From the NCBI GenBank assembly GCA_019429275.1, contig JAHYJC010000003.1:1-64000 (forward strand): DNA of 64,000 bases, in the 5' to 3' direction. Positions 25,900 through 36,564 of the stretch are shown here, in pieces (positions within the stretch are counted from its first letter, which is position 1; each line of letters begins with the position of its first letter). The notes under the pieces are model-generated. The model had not been told where the DNA came from. It saw nothing but the letters and a program-made list of their open reading frames with translations, and ran no database searches. Both the position numbers and the translations under genes were made by a program. The DNA is from Lentimicrobium sp. (GTDB lineage Bacteria > Bacteroidota > Bacteroidia > Bacteroidales > Lentimicrobiaceae).

Positions 25900-26802
25900 C
25901 TAACCAACACCAATCTGCTCAATGACTTTTTCAGGTTTATTTTTCCACCGTTTGTGCGACCAAAGCCAGTTTTCAGGCTGCTCCCTGATGTCATTTTCGA
26001 GCAGTCTGGCATACTCACTCAAAATATCTCTTATTCTCATTCCGTCGCCGGGTAGCGATATTGTTTGGTAAGTAACCAAATAGTAACCGGGTTTAATTTT
26101 TCTGATAGATTGATAAACAACTGCGGCGTGGGTTGCCTGGGCCAGTTTAGCACCTCCTGTAAAGAAAAAACTGGGCTGGTTCAGGAAATTGAAACAATAT
26201 TGAGGATCTTTATGTGAAGGAGATTGATCACCTATGAAATAATAGAGCGCAGGATAATCTTTCCTGCTCAGTATATACCTTCCGGCTTGTTGCATGGGTA
26301 ATAACTTCAATCCGAATCTGCTGCGCACTCTGCTCATTAGATTTTCGGCAATTTTGCTGCTCAGTGGTTTATAGAGCGTGTAGGTACTGAAATTGAAAAA
26401 CAAGGGTGAAAGGGTTATCCATTCCCAGTTGCCCCAATGCCCTCCCATAACTATTACATTTACACCCTGTTCATGCAATTGAATGATCAGTTCAGGATTT
26501 TGAAGCTGGAAGTGTTTCCTGACTTCTTCGGGACCCATGCCCTGGCTTTTGATGACTTCGGTGAAAACTGCAAAAAAATGCCGGTAGAACCGATGGGAAA
26601 TGGCTCTTATTTCTTTATGACTTTTTTCAGGGAAAGCCCTTGAAAGGTTTTCTATAATCACTTCGCGCCGGTACCTGAAAACTTTTTCCGCCAGAAATCG
26701 CAACATACCCGATTTGAATAATAAAATACCCATAGGCAAATGCCCTGACAGTTTTATTATTCCAAAAAGAAAGGCGGATAATATCCTTTGTAAAAGATTC
26801 AT
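25900..26802 (-). CDS. LpxL/HtrB-family lysophospholipid/lipid A acyltransferase
   Basis: A 300-residue membrane-associated acyltransferase. The start at 26802 gives MNLLQRILSAFLFGIIKL, a normal N-terminal membrane helix; the upstream ATG at 26850 adds 16 polar residues. The family motif HX4E is present in GGHWGNWEW near residue 118, and substrate-side motifs FIGDQSP (~192) and FFTGGAKLAQATHA (~210) follow. It transfers an acyl chain from acyl-ACP to lipid A or related lysolipids at the inner membrane. Bacteroidota LpxL-like enzymes often act in lipid A or ornithine/flavolipid synthesis; the exact acceptor cannot be told. Confidence 0.85.
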   Translation of the reverse strand: MNLLQRILSAFLFGIIKLSGHLPMGILLFKSGMLRFLAEKVFRYRREVIIENLSRAFPEKSHKEIRAISHRFYRHFFAVFTEVIKSQGMGPEEVRKHFQLQNPELIIQLHEQGVNVIVMGGHWGNWEWITLSPLFFNFSTYTLYKPLSSKIAENLMSRVRSRFGLKLLPMQQAGRYILSRKDYPALYYFIGDQSPSHKDPQYCFNFLNQPSFFFTGGAKLAQATHAAVVYQSIRKIKPGYYLVTYQTISLPGDGMRIRDILSEYARLLENDIREQPENWLWSHKRWKNKPEKVIEQIGVG

Positions 26803-27010
26803 TTTATCAATGGCTGGTTGGCAGGTGATCGGGTGCGTCCAACCCGACAAATATACTTAAGGAATTCATCCGCAGGCAGGTTTAAATTATATTAATTACT
26901 GCCCAAAGCTTAACGAACCCAAAGTTAAAAAAAATAAATAAATCATTTTCAGGCATATTTTTGCTGTTTAATGAATAAAAATACGTACCTTGTCGGAATA
27001 TTGTAAAAAG

Positions 27011-27208
27011 ATGAAAAAAAACAGGCCCCTTTCAAGTCAGAATCAAAAAACTGTTCAAACCCTTACCCCCCAGATTACTGCAGCCTGCGGCTCTCTTAAA
27101 GGAAAATATGCTGTTGTACTCGATGGTGGAAAAACAACCATTTACATTTCAGACAAAAGCCGCGAAGCCGAGATCATTGAGCGTTATAAGCAAAGACGCA
27201 CCAGGTAG
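27011..27208 (+). CDS. Small basic protein of unknown function
   Basis: A 65-residue protein starting MKKNRPLSSQNQ (an in-frame ATG seven codons upstream at 26990 is possible). The C-terminal part has a beta-hairpin-like stretch KYAVVLDGGKTTIYI and a charged tail (EIIERYKQRR). A weak TAnnTTG-like box lies about 25 bp upstream. Size and codon use look real, but no family is recognised. The following 27209-27403 interval shows nothing. Confidence 0.5.
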   Translation: MKKNRPLSSQNQKTVQTLTPQITAACGSLKGKYAVVLDGGKTTIYISDKSREAEIIERYKQRRTR

Positions 27209-27403
27209 TTAACTGCCCTAATCAGCTTTTGATTAATCTATAGATTTTAAAATTGAAGAAGTATTCTGCAGAATCAATGCTCAGTTTTTACAAAACAGAT
27301 TTTCAAAGGTAATAACTTGTTTTACAGCATACGGCATGAAGTGAAAATCTCAAGCAGGTTGATGATATTTTGATACAGAAATGCTGTAGGTCGTTAGAAC
27401 CAT

Positions 27404-29014
<1,611 letters not shown>

Positions 29015-29165
29015 TTAATTTTGTGTTAATTGAGATTTGAAAGGACTGCGGTTAATAAGGGCTGCAAAAATACGATTTTTATGGACGCGAATTTAATGCC
29101 GGCAAACATTGACCTAAACCAAGGTATTTAGCAATTTTCTAATCCCAAAAAAGTATTCGGACTAC

Positions 29166-29196
29166 TTGACATTTCGAGTCTTTTTCACTAACTTTG
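29166..29196 (+). promoter_or_regulatory. Bacteroidota-type promoter upstream of the 29457 gene
   Basis: TTG (29166-29168) and TAACTTTG (29189-29196) are separated by 20 bp, a good match to TTTG-N19-21-TAnnTTTG. The predicted leader would be about 250 nt. No other gene or repeat is seen in 29015-29456. Confidence 0.6.
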
Positions 29197-29456
29197 CTTA
29201 AATAAACAACTCCCAGATTCACTTTCTATTTTCTCTTTTTTCTCCTCTTAACTTCAATGGTGCAATTCTGCTTGATTTGAGTTTAAATTTTTTCTGAATA
29301 AACTTTGTTGAGTCTGAAAATATGAGAGATACACTTCATGACCAATATTTTTTACTGTTTCTCATTTTTCAATCTATGCTTAGCTAAATTGGAAATTAAA
29401 CAAGAATTTCTTCAATCAGAAAAATGTTTTCATAACAATGCTAAAAATCAGAGCCT

Positions 29457-30398
29457 ATGAAAGCAGTTCACTTCTTCAATCTGAATGAGAAGTACTTCTC
29501 GAAGGAAATGAGAACTCTTTTGCCGTCTCAATTAACAGAAGCAGATTCGAAGATTTTATCTTTTGCAACCATCAGCCTTGTTAGCATTGTTTTTTGGCTT
29601 GTTCTGATATTTAGCCTGTTTGCCGGACAGAAGATTCATGCACAGGATACCCTGTTTCTAAGGGATGGAAGTTACAGGCTTGTCAGGGATATTACAATAA
29701 CCGGGAATCTGTTAAAGTTTTATGACTACAACGAGATCGGAGGGCCGCTTAACGTTGTTTTGAAGTGTGATTATCAGATGATTGCATATTGTGACGGAAA
29801 TAAAACGTACTTTGAAGAATATCAGATTCCCGTTAAAATCATTCCGGAGAAATCTGAAGCAATTGAATATTCATTTGGTCGCCATGTATTAAGCTTGAAT
29901 GTAATTGATCTTTTTTACAGGTCACTGACAGTAAATTATGAATTTTTCACTCCCCTCAGAAACTTAAGCTACAGAGTACCTGTTTCGATAGGGCTTAATC
30001 CCAGGCGGTTATCTGGTTACGAGAGAAGTTTACACTACAGGAATATTCAGGTTAATTACCCGGTAAATAAAATTTACAGCCTTGGTGTTGATCTGTCTTA
30101 TTATCCGGGAAAATTGAGTCAAGTCAGATTCTTTACCGGACTTGGATTAGAAATCGGACAACATTATAAACACTATCAATATTATGATATTCATGTGTAC
30201 GATGTTAATGAATTTTGGAAAGAAACCTCCTTTTCTGTGCTGGCCCAAAGCGGAGCCATGTTTCATATGTCTGAACGCCTGGTGATGACAGGTAACGTGG
30301 ATATAGGTTTTATTAATCTTTACAGACCTTATATCAGATATGGAATAGCAATAGGAACCAGTTTTAAAAAGAACAATCATGAAAACAAGCAAAAGTGA
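29457..30398 (+). CDS. Envelope protein with N-terminal beta module and barrel-like C-terminus
   Basis: A 313-residue protein. About 35 polar residues precede a hydrophobic segment (residues ~36-58) ending HAQD, possibly a long-leader signal peptide; an internal ATG at codon 18 would shorten it. A common Bacteroidota module follows (DTLFLRDGSYRLVRDI, DYQMIAYCDGNKTYFEEY), and the rest is strand-rich and aromatic like a small outer-membrane barrel. It overlaps the next gene by 20 bp. The same N-terminal module recurs in the 49519-50334 protein. Function unknown. Confidence 0.65.
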   Translation: MKAVHFFNLNEKYFSKEMRTLLPSQLTEADSKILSFATISLVSIVFWLVLIFSLFAGQKIHAQDTLFLRDGSYRLVRDITITGNLLKFYDYNEIGGPLNVVLKCDYQMIAYCDGNKTYFEEYQIPVKIIPEKSEAIEYSFGRHVLSLNVIDLFYRSLTVNYEFFTPLRNLSYRVPVSIGLNPRRLSGYERSLHYRNIQVNYPVNKIYSLGVDLSYYPGKLSQVRFFTGLGLEIGQHYKHYQYYDIHVYDVNEFWKETSFSVLAQSGAMFHMSERLVMTGNVDIGFINLYRPYIRYGIAIGTSFKKNNHENKQK

Positions 30399-32076
30399 AC
30401 TCAAGGAATTTTCAGGAACTGAAAAGGACTTCAAGAAAAAGTATCTACCCAAAATAGCATTATTTGTGCTGTTTGCATTTCTGAATCTGGTTATTGGATG
30501 TCACTATTATAAAGTAATGAAGGTGCCGGTTGATTCAATGGATCAGGAAACGTTAAATCCACAGAGGTATGTTATTCTACATCTGGGAGGCGATGCCTGG
30601 CATTTCAGTTCACTTGAACTCGATCAGGATAAAAATGAGTTGAGAGGCCGGATTATGCCACTGGCTTCCAATCATGAGAATTTTCGCTCAAACAATCCTG
30701 ACAAGCCTAACCGTTACAAGGTCGCCAATCCCAGCCCTATCAATGAACTGCACATCTATACCAAAGAATATCAGGTATTTGACAGTTTAAATGTTGTTGT
30801 TCCACTAACTGCTGTATCAAAAATAGAACTTTATGATAAAGACATGGCTACGACTACCTTTACATACGTTTTCACGACTATAGGTATTCTTTTGACCGCA
30901 TTTGTTATTTTTCTTATACTCCTTTTTATATTTAAAAGTTCATGTCCGTTTGTATATACTTTCGATGGTCAGTCCTACACATTTATGGGTGAGATTTATG
31001 GTGGATCCATCTATTCGTCGCTTGAGCGTGATGATTACATGCCTTTGCCGGGATTTCAACCTGCCGGAGGTAAATTTACAGTGAAAATTTCGAATGAACT
31101 GCTCGAAAGACAATACACCAATCTGGCGCAACTTATTGTTGTTGAACATCCTGAAGTCACAGAAGTATTGATGGATAAAGGCGGAAATGTTCAGACCATA
31201 ACCTCAGCCGTGACTCCTTTTTCTGCCAGTTCAGAACTTGAAACTGATTACACCGGAGCCCTGGCTGCAAGAGATTTTGGTTATTATCTCTTCAACGATC
31301 AGAATTCTGATGTGCGGGAACAGAATGCACTCATCATGTCCTTTAAGAAACCTGAAAATGCTGAATCCGGGAAACTTATACTGAATGCAAAGAACTCATT
31401 GTGGCTGGATTATATTTATGGCGAGTTTACCAAACTTTTTGGTACAGCCTACAACCGTTTTGCTGAAAAGCAAAAGCAGATTCCGGCAGAAAAAAATATT
31501 CAGTGGATGCAGGATCAGGGGCTTGTGTTGTCGGTTTACCTTGAGACTGAAAACGGCTGGCAGTTTGTTGACTATTTCGATATGGTAGGTCCGATGGCAG
31601 CACGAGACCTGGTGATGCCGGTAGATTTGTCTGATGTAAAGTCTGAGAACGTCAGGATGAAGCTAACCTGCGGCCAGATGTTCTGGGAGCTTGATTACGC
31701 AGCCATGGATTTTACTGAAAATATTCCTGTTAAAATACATTACCTTGATCCAGCAACAGCTGTTGATGAAAAGGGCAGGGATGTCACTAAACTGCTGTTG
31801 GATACTGATAATCTGTATCTTGAACAGCCTGAAGTCGGGAATGAAGCAGTAATTACCTGGCCTGAAATAAAACTGACGGAGGGGCAAGATTTTACAGCAT
31901 TTCTTCACAGTCGTGGATATTATGAACACATCCGCGATTACAAAACAAAACCTGATATTGCCTATCTGAAATCTTTCTACGAAAAGGGTGCATTTAATGA
32001 ATTTTCTCGTCAGCATTACAATAGAATACTCAACAGCAATGCTTTGCTGGTCAAACAAACAGGGGATGACAATTAG
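30379..32076 (+). CDS. Membrane/lipoprotein-like protein with a CPFVYTFDG domain
   Basis: A 565-residue protein. An N-terminal hydrophobic stretch ends in VIGC (cysteine ~41), resembling a lipobox after an unusually long leader. A second hydrophobic segment at ~160-190 (TTIGILLTAFVIFLILLFIF) is followed by SCPFVYTFDGQSYTFMGEIYGG and DDYMPLPGF. This last block looks like a conserved family core, but I cannot name it. The remainder is beta-rich. It overlaps the preceding gene by 20 bp and lies 58 bp before a radical SAM gene, so the three may be one functional unit. Confidence 0.65.
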   Translation: MKTSKSELKEFSGTEKDFKKKYLPKIALFVLFAFLNLVIGCHYYKVMKVPVDSMDQETLNPQRYVILHLGGDAWHFSSLELDQDKNELRGRIMPLASNHENFRSNNPDKPNRYKVANPSPINELHIYTKEYQVFDSLNVVVPLTAVSKIELYDKDMATTTFTYVFTTIGILLTAFVIFLILLFIFKSSCPFVYTFDGQSYTFMGEIYGGSIYSSLERDDYMPLPGFQPAGGKFTVKISNELLERQYTNLAQLIVVEHPEVTEVLMDKGGNVQTITSAVTPFSASSELETDYTGALAARDFGYYLFNDQNSDVREQNALIMSFKKPENAESGKLILNAKNSLWLDYIYGEFTKLFGTAYNRFAEKQKQIPAEKNIQWMQDQGLVLSVYLETENGWQFVDYFDMVGPMAARDLVMPVDLSDVKSENVRMKLTCGQMFWELDYAAMDFTENIPVKIHYLDPATAVDEKGRDVTKLLLDTDNLYLEQPEVGNEAVITWPEIKLTEGQDFTAFLHSRGYYEHIRDYKTKPDIAYLKSFYEKGAFNEFSRQHYNRILNSNALLVKQTGDDN

Positions 32077-32134
32077 TTACTCAGAAACCCCGAACCAACA
32101 AAATCAGCAAAAATCGTGAAATTCACTGCCCGGA

Positions 32135-33295
32135 ATGTATCATAAAACTGAAATAATTACAGGCGTCAGAGCCAGTCTTATTAACATACAGATTCAGGCC
32201 AATATCATCTGGTTAGCCTGGAAGAAATGCCGTAATCCTATCCGGTTGCTCCAGATTATGAAGAAACTTTATAGACTGCGTAAGAGTTACCTTGGTTTCA
32301 GCAGACCAAAGAAAATGGCAGTGGTTGACGGAAAGTATTACATTCATCTTTATGGTTCTGGATGGAAATCAACAGCCTACACCAGAAATATTGAAAGTGA
32401 GATTTACAGGATTTCACCTGTGGGGCCAAAGATCAACCGATTTACCAATGTTTTTATGGCCTTAACTGCGCGTTGCCCTTTGCATTGTGAACACTGCTTT
32501 GAATGGGATGCACTGAATCATTCTGACAAACTTACTTTACCTGAACTCAAATCCATTGTCAGTCGATTCCAGGAGGTTGGTACCAGCCAGATACAGTTTA
32601 CCGGTGGTGAACCCATGCTCAGATTTAACGACATTGTTGAAATATTGAAATCATCGCGAAAGGATAACGAATTCTGGTTATTAACATCAGGCTTTAACCT
32701 GACCGCTGAAAATGCCCGGATATTGAAACAGGCCGGTTTAACAGGGGTGGTGGTGAGCCTGGATCATTTCGAAGAGGAAAAGCACAATCATTTCAGGGGA
32801 AACAATCAGGCTTATGGCTGGGCGATAAATGCAATCAAATCCTCACTTGAAGCAAAACTTGTGACTTCTGTTTCACTTTGTGCGGTCAGGTCAATTGTTA
32901 ACCCGGCTGATTTGATGAGTTACTTGAATCTGGCCCGTGATCTTGGCGTTTCTTTCGTACAACTTATCGAACCACAGGCTGTGGGTCACTACTGGGGCAA
33001 AAATGTTGAGTTGAACGAAGAACAGATCAGAGTACTTGAGGATTTTTATTTAAAAATGAATCAGCAGAAAGAATTCCGTTCTTATCCGTTGGTTGCCTGG
33101 AATGGCTATCATTATCATCATTCAGGATGCCTGGGTGGCGGAAACAGGCATCTGTATGTGGATACCGACGGAGATCTGAATCCCTGTCCTTTCTGCAGGA
33201 ACAAAACCGGAAATGCATTAACAGCAGACATTGAAGAAACTGCCGGCCGAATGCAATTGAAGGGATGCTCTCTTTATCCAAACATTGTCGGCTGA
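32135..33295 (+). CDS. Radical SAM / SPASM-type protein
   Basis: A 386-residue protein. The radical SAM cluster motif CPLHCEHC lies near residues 113-120 (CX3CX2C), with the SAM-binding FTGGEPM near 151. The C-terminus has further cysteines (GCLGGGN, NPCPFCRN, KGCSLYP) typical of SPASM-type auxiliary clusters. Such enzymes make radical-based changes to peptides, cofactors or other small molecules. The N-terminal ~85 residues are unusual for the family and have no named domain. Context (membrane protein upstream, degraded gene downstream) suggests an envelope-linked modification, but the substrate is unknown. Confidence 0.8.
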   Translation: MYHKTEIITGVRASLINIQIQANIIWLAWKKCRNPIRLLQIMKKLYRLRKSYLGFSRPKKMAVVDGKYYIHLYGSGWKSTAYTRNIESEIYRISPVGPKINRFTNVFMALTARCPLHCEHCFEWDALNHSDKLTLPELKSIVSRFQEVGTSQIQFTGGEPMLRFNDIVEILKSSRKDNEFWLLTSGFNLTAENARILKQAGLTGVVVSLDHFEEEKHNHFRGNNQAYGWAINAIKSSLEAKLVTSVSLCAVRSIVNPADLMSYLNLARDLGVSFVQLIEPQAVGHYWGKNVELNEEQIRVLEDFYLKMNQQKEFRSYPLVAWNGYHYHHSGCLGGGNRHLYVDTDGDLNPCPFCRNKTGNALTADIEETAGRMQLKGCSLYPNIVG

Positions 33296-33389
33296 CAATT
33301 GTTTAATAAAACAGAAGTCAAATACTCACTTCGGATTTTTCTTTTCTTGCTTTTCTTTTCCTGAAAAAAATCAACTCAATACAAAGGCC

Positions 33390-34298
33390 ATGAGAACAAT
33401 TTGCCTTAAATTGATGATTATCAGCCGGGTATTTCTTCTGACTGTACTTTTATCGGCACGGAATTCTGAAAAATTACCTGATAGTTTGCTCATACTGAAA
33501 CCCAAAAAATAAGGAAGGAATTATTTGGTCAATCATGCTTCAATCAGGGGAATCCGGTTATGATATGACAGGCCCCACCGGCATCCTTTCCCGGGCGGCA
33601 GAACCTTAAGCGATTCCCTGAATTATACCGGCCCATCATTTGAAGTTGGATTGCTTAGCCTTCAGACGGTCAGGTCACGGACTTTTCTGCTGAGAGGCAG
33701 ACTTGACTGTTCCAGTCCCGGACTTGATTGGGAGCTGGCTCTTTTCAGTGAGGGTTTGGTTGATAAAACCTGGAACAGAGAAAAGCAGGAGGATGGCAGT
33801 TTTTCTATCAATTCTGAAAAGTCGATCATTCTCTTTTGGGATAAAGGTGCAGGTGGTATGATTGTAGAAAAGTGTGATACAAACGACAGGTTTTTCATTG
33901 CTATGAATCCCCGGACAGAAGAAAACCTGATGCAATTTGCGGGTGAAGTTTATTCACATAATATAAGTCCTGTAAAGGCTGCATATTCAAATCCGGCCTA
34001 TCTGGAAAACTTTAATAAGCCAATGACCGAATATGGTCCTTATGGTATTTTAAGGAATCGGAATTATGCATTGATGGCCAACGGCATAACTTATCAGACA
34101 TTCATTTATTCCGGATCAGATCTGATTTGAGTTTTTCAGTCAGATATAGACTTTCAGCCCATGTTGAAAAAGGCAGACTGACTATAGCCTTACCTTTTGT
34201 ACGACAAATCGGCTTCCATTGGATCTCAGAACGATTTGTTCAGGCTTTCATTACTGAGTCGTTTGCTGATAGATGTTCTGGGAGGATCAGTTTTTTGA
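33390..34298 (+). pseudogene. Frameshifted gene downstream of the radical SAM gene
   Basis: A signal-peptide-like start at 33390 (MRTICLKLMIISRVFLLTV) runs to a stop at 33510-33512 after a run of six A. One base fewer there restores a frame reading NKEGIIWSIMLQSG and GYDMTGPTGILS. A second slip in the CCC at about 33590 leads into the long open frame LSDSLNYTGPSFEVG onward. That frame has no ATG at its head, runs to IYSGSDLI and meets TGA at 34130. Beyond it the same frame continues with coding-like sequence (SQNDLFRLSLLSRLLIDVL), broken by two more stops, to 34298. The two slips could be sequencing errors; the additional stops argue for decay. Confidence 0.6.
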
Positions 34299-34457
34299 TT
34301 TCTGAAAATTGTTGGAGAATCTTTTGCTTCATTTTAAATCCATCTTAAATCAGAATTATCCGGTGATTAAAAATCCCTAATAATTGTCTTTATTTTTAAG
34401 AATGATGAGTGAGGCAGAATTTTGTTAACTTTACATTAATTAAAAAACTCAATAATT

Positions 34458-34922
34458 ATGAAAACAAAAACACTCTTGATTGCAGCTTTTTCCGGTTTAA
34501 TAAGTCTCTCACTGATGACATCCTGTGGTGGCGGTCAGCAGACATCAACTGAAACCACAACTCAGGTCGAACAAACAGCCGGACCCAGTGCTGAACAAAT
34601 GGTCCGCGGCGAACAATTGTACAACGAAAAATGTATAGCCTGCCATCAGGCTAATGGACAAGGACTACCCAATGTTTTTCCAACACTTACAGGATCTGAC
34701 TTTTTGCTTAATCAAACCAAAATGGCTGTAGCACAGGTTATTAACGGATCAGAAAAAGTTGCCGGCCAGACAGCTATTAAATATCCTGCTCCTATGCCTC
34801 CCCAGGTTGATAATTATGAAGATGCTGTAGCTGTTATCAATTACGTACTCAATAATTTTGATAATAATGGCGGATTTATTACCGTGGATGAGGTGAAGGA
34901 TATTGAAATTGATCCCCGATAA
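34458..34922 (+). CDS. Monoheme cytochrome c lipoprotein
   Basis: A 154-residue lipoprotein with lipobox MTSC (cysteine ~23), a Thr-rich linker and one class I cytochrome c domain. The heme motif is CIACH near residues 59-63 and a probable distal methionine lies in YPAPMPP near 113-119. It would carry electrons in the periplasm anchored to a membrane. It sits beside, but opposite in strand to, the act/cta operon and could deliver electrons to that oxidase. Confidence 0.88.
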   Translation: MKTKTLLIAAFSGLISLSLMTSCGGGQQTSTETTTQVEQTAGPSAEQMVRGEQLYNEKCIACHQANGQGLPNVFPTLTGSDFLLNQTKMAVAQVINGSEKVAGQTAIKYPAPMPPQVDNYEDAVAVINYVLNNFDNNGGFITVDEVKDIEIDPR

Positions 34923-34943
34923 TTTATTTTTTTTCTATAACAA

Positions 34944-34970
34944 CAGGGGGCTGAGGCCTCCTTTTTTTTT
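34944..34970 (+). terminator. Terminator of the cytochrome c gene
   Basis: AGGGGGC and GCCTCCT flank a 4-nt loop (one mismatch), followed by about nine T residues. It lies 22 bp past the stop codon. Confidence 0.8.
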
Positions 34971-35166
34971 GTCTTTCAATATCAAGTGGGGTTTTCCCCG
35001 ATAGTGATTCTGTAAATGCTTAAGCCTGAAGTTAATGGAAGGATTTTTCCCTCAGTCTATAATTCCATTCATCAATTTGTAAATCATGTTCCAATATAAA
35101 ATGTTGCCTCGCCTGTATTCAGATCATGTGAAACATCTGTATTTTAATTGACAAAAATCATTAACC

Positions 35167-35352
35167 ATGTCAAATAATCAAATACAGCAAGGAGCACCAG
35201 CTGGTGCAATTTTCGGACTAGGATTTGTCGGAGCAACCGTTTACTTTATTTTTACTGCCGCGGGCTTCTGTATGGGCGCAATAGGGTTTCTTAAAGCCTT
35301 GGTATGGCCGGCTTTTCTGGTTTATGAAGCCATGAAGCAGATGGGTATGTAG
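35167..35352 (+). CDS. Small membrane protein
   Basis: A 61-residue protein with one or two hydrophobic segments, including FGLGFVGATVYFIFTAAGF. No family name is known to me. It begins ATGTCAAATAATCAAATAC and sits alone between the cytochrome c terminator and another tiny membrane gene. The composition is typical of real small membrane proteins in this phylum. Confidence 0.6.
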   Translation: MSNNQIQQGAPAGAIFGLGFVGATVYFIFTAAGFCMGAIGFLKALVWPAFLVYEAMKQMGM

Positions 35353-35482
35353 TTTATATTATATCCCCGGTTTCATTATGCTACGATCAGTCTGAACTCT
35401 GAATAATCAGAACTCTGATGGTTTTATCTAATGAATTTGTTTTTTAAGCAGAAAAATATTCATGAAACATAAATAGACTCAG

Positions 35483-35668
35483 ATGAAGCAATGGAATAAA
35501 AATACCAGCCGTATGTTTCTGTTTCTGTTAATTTTTATGAATCTTGTGGTTTTAATAGGGCAACTATGGCCAAAGGGAGCTCCACCTTTTGCCCGGATAG
35601 TAAATGTTGTTTTTCTCATTCTTGCCCTGGTATATTTTAGCCTTGCACTGCTGAAATTAAAAGAATAG
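35483..35668 (+). CDS. Small membrane protein
   Basis: A 61-residue protein with two hydrophobic segments (FLFLLIFMNLVVLIGQLW and VVFLILALVYFSLALL). It converges on ctaB with 14 bp between stops. No motif identifies a function; a role linked to respiration is only suggested by position. Confidence 0.6.
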   Translation: MKQWNKNTSRMFLFLLIFMNLVVLIGQLWPKGAPPFARIVNVVFLILALVYFSLALLKLKE

Positions 35669-35682
35669 TTTGTTTTTGATTT

Positions 35683-36564
35683 TCAGAAATACTTTATCAG
35701 CACATCCATGCAAAAAAGGATCATGATCAGAAAATAGTAAAGATTGATGATAACAAAGGAGGAACTCAACCTGACAGTTTGCACCGAAGGAATCACTAAT
35801 CGGATAAACACCAGAACAAGCGCAGCAGATAAAACCCACAATAAATAAACAGAAGATTTATAGTTGAAAAAATAAAATCCGGGAAGCAGGAATGCTGAAA
35901 CGGATGTAGCAGCAATCCACATAAAGGTAATCCGCCTGATTTGCAGATGCGATAACTCAGTGGTAAGAGACTTCAGTCCGGCGAGTTCATATTCTTCACC
36001 ATACTTCAGCAACAATATCCAGAAGTGGGGGACCTGCCCTATAAAAAAGAAAAGCCCCAGTGCAATGGCAGCAGGATCGAAAAGCGATCCACCACCGGAA
36101 ACCCAGCCGATAACCGGAGGCAAAGCTCCCACCACACCACCCGGCACAGCTGCAAACGCTGAAACTCTTTTCAAAGGGGTGTAAATGCCATTATACCATA
36201 AAAACGTTAGTGCTCCCAGAAAGGCTGCTATCCAACCGTTGAAAAACCAGAGCAAAAAAATACCAGCGAGAGCTAATAGAAATACCCAGCGTATTGCTTC
36301 GCGCCTGGTGATGCGGCCACTGGGTAAAGGCCTGTTTTTGGTCCGCGTCATCAAAAGGTCAGTTTTGGCCTCCTGAACCTGATTTAAAGCTGATGCTGCG
36401 CTGGCAAGCAGAAAAACTCCCAGAAACGGAAAAACAATACCACGGGACAATTCCCCATGGCTCATAAGGTAACCGGTAAAAGTGGTCAGCGCTACCGCAA
36501 CCGATATCCTGAATTTGCAAAGTTGTGCCAGGACAGCAGCGTAGGCCTTTAGCGTAATTTTCAT
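35683..36564 (-). CDS. ctaB: Protoheme IX farnesyltransferase (heme O synthase)
   Basis: A 293-residue inner-membrane prenyltransferase with about eight hydrophobic segments. UbiA-family acidic motifs are present: NQVQEAKTDLLMTRTKNRPL near 61-80 holds the first Asp-rich site and the TKNRPLPSG signature, and FFIGQVPHFWILLLKYGEEY lies near 172-191. It attaches farnesyl to heme B to give heme O, precursor of the heme A needed by the caa3 oxidase. It overlaps ctaC by 4 bp and closes the operon. No heme A synthase (ctaA) is found in the window. Confidence 0.95.
   Translation of the reverse strand: MKITLKAYAAVLAQLCKFRISVAVALTTFTGYLMSHGELSRGIVFPFLGVFLLASAASALNQVQEAKTDLLMTRTKNRPLPSGRITRREAIRWVFLLALAGIFLLWFFNGWIAAFLGALTFLWYNGIYTPLKRVSAFAAVPGGVVGALPPVIGWVSGGGSLFDPAAIALGLFFFIGQVPHFWILLLKYGEEYELAGLKSLTTELSHLQIRRITFMWIAATSVSAFLLPGFYFFNYKSSVYLLWVLSAALVLVFIRLVIPSVQTVRLSSSFVIINLYYFLIMILFCMDVLIKYF

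Noticed and set aside
34127-34348. 73-codon plus-strand frame after the broken gene
   Set aside because: A different frame over the same DNA continues the coding character of the upstream pseudogene (SQNDLFRLSLLSRLLIDVL). This one has no signal or family pattern.
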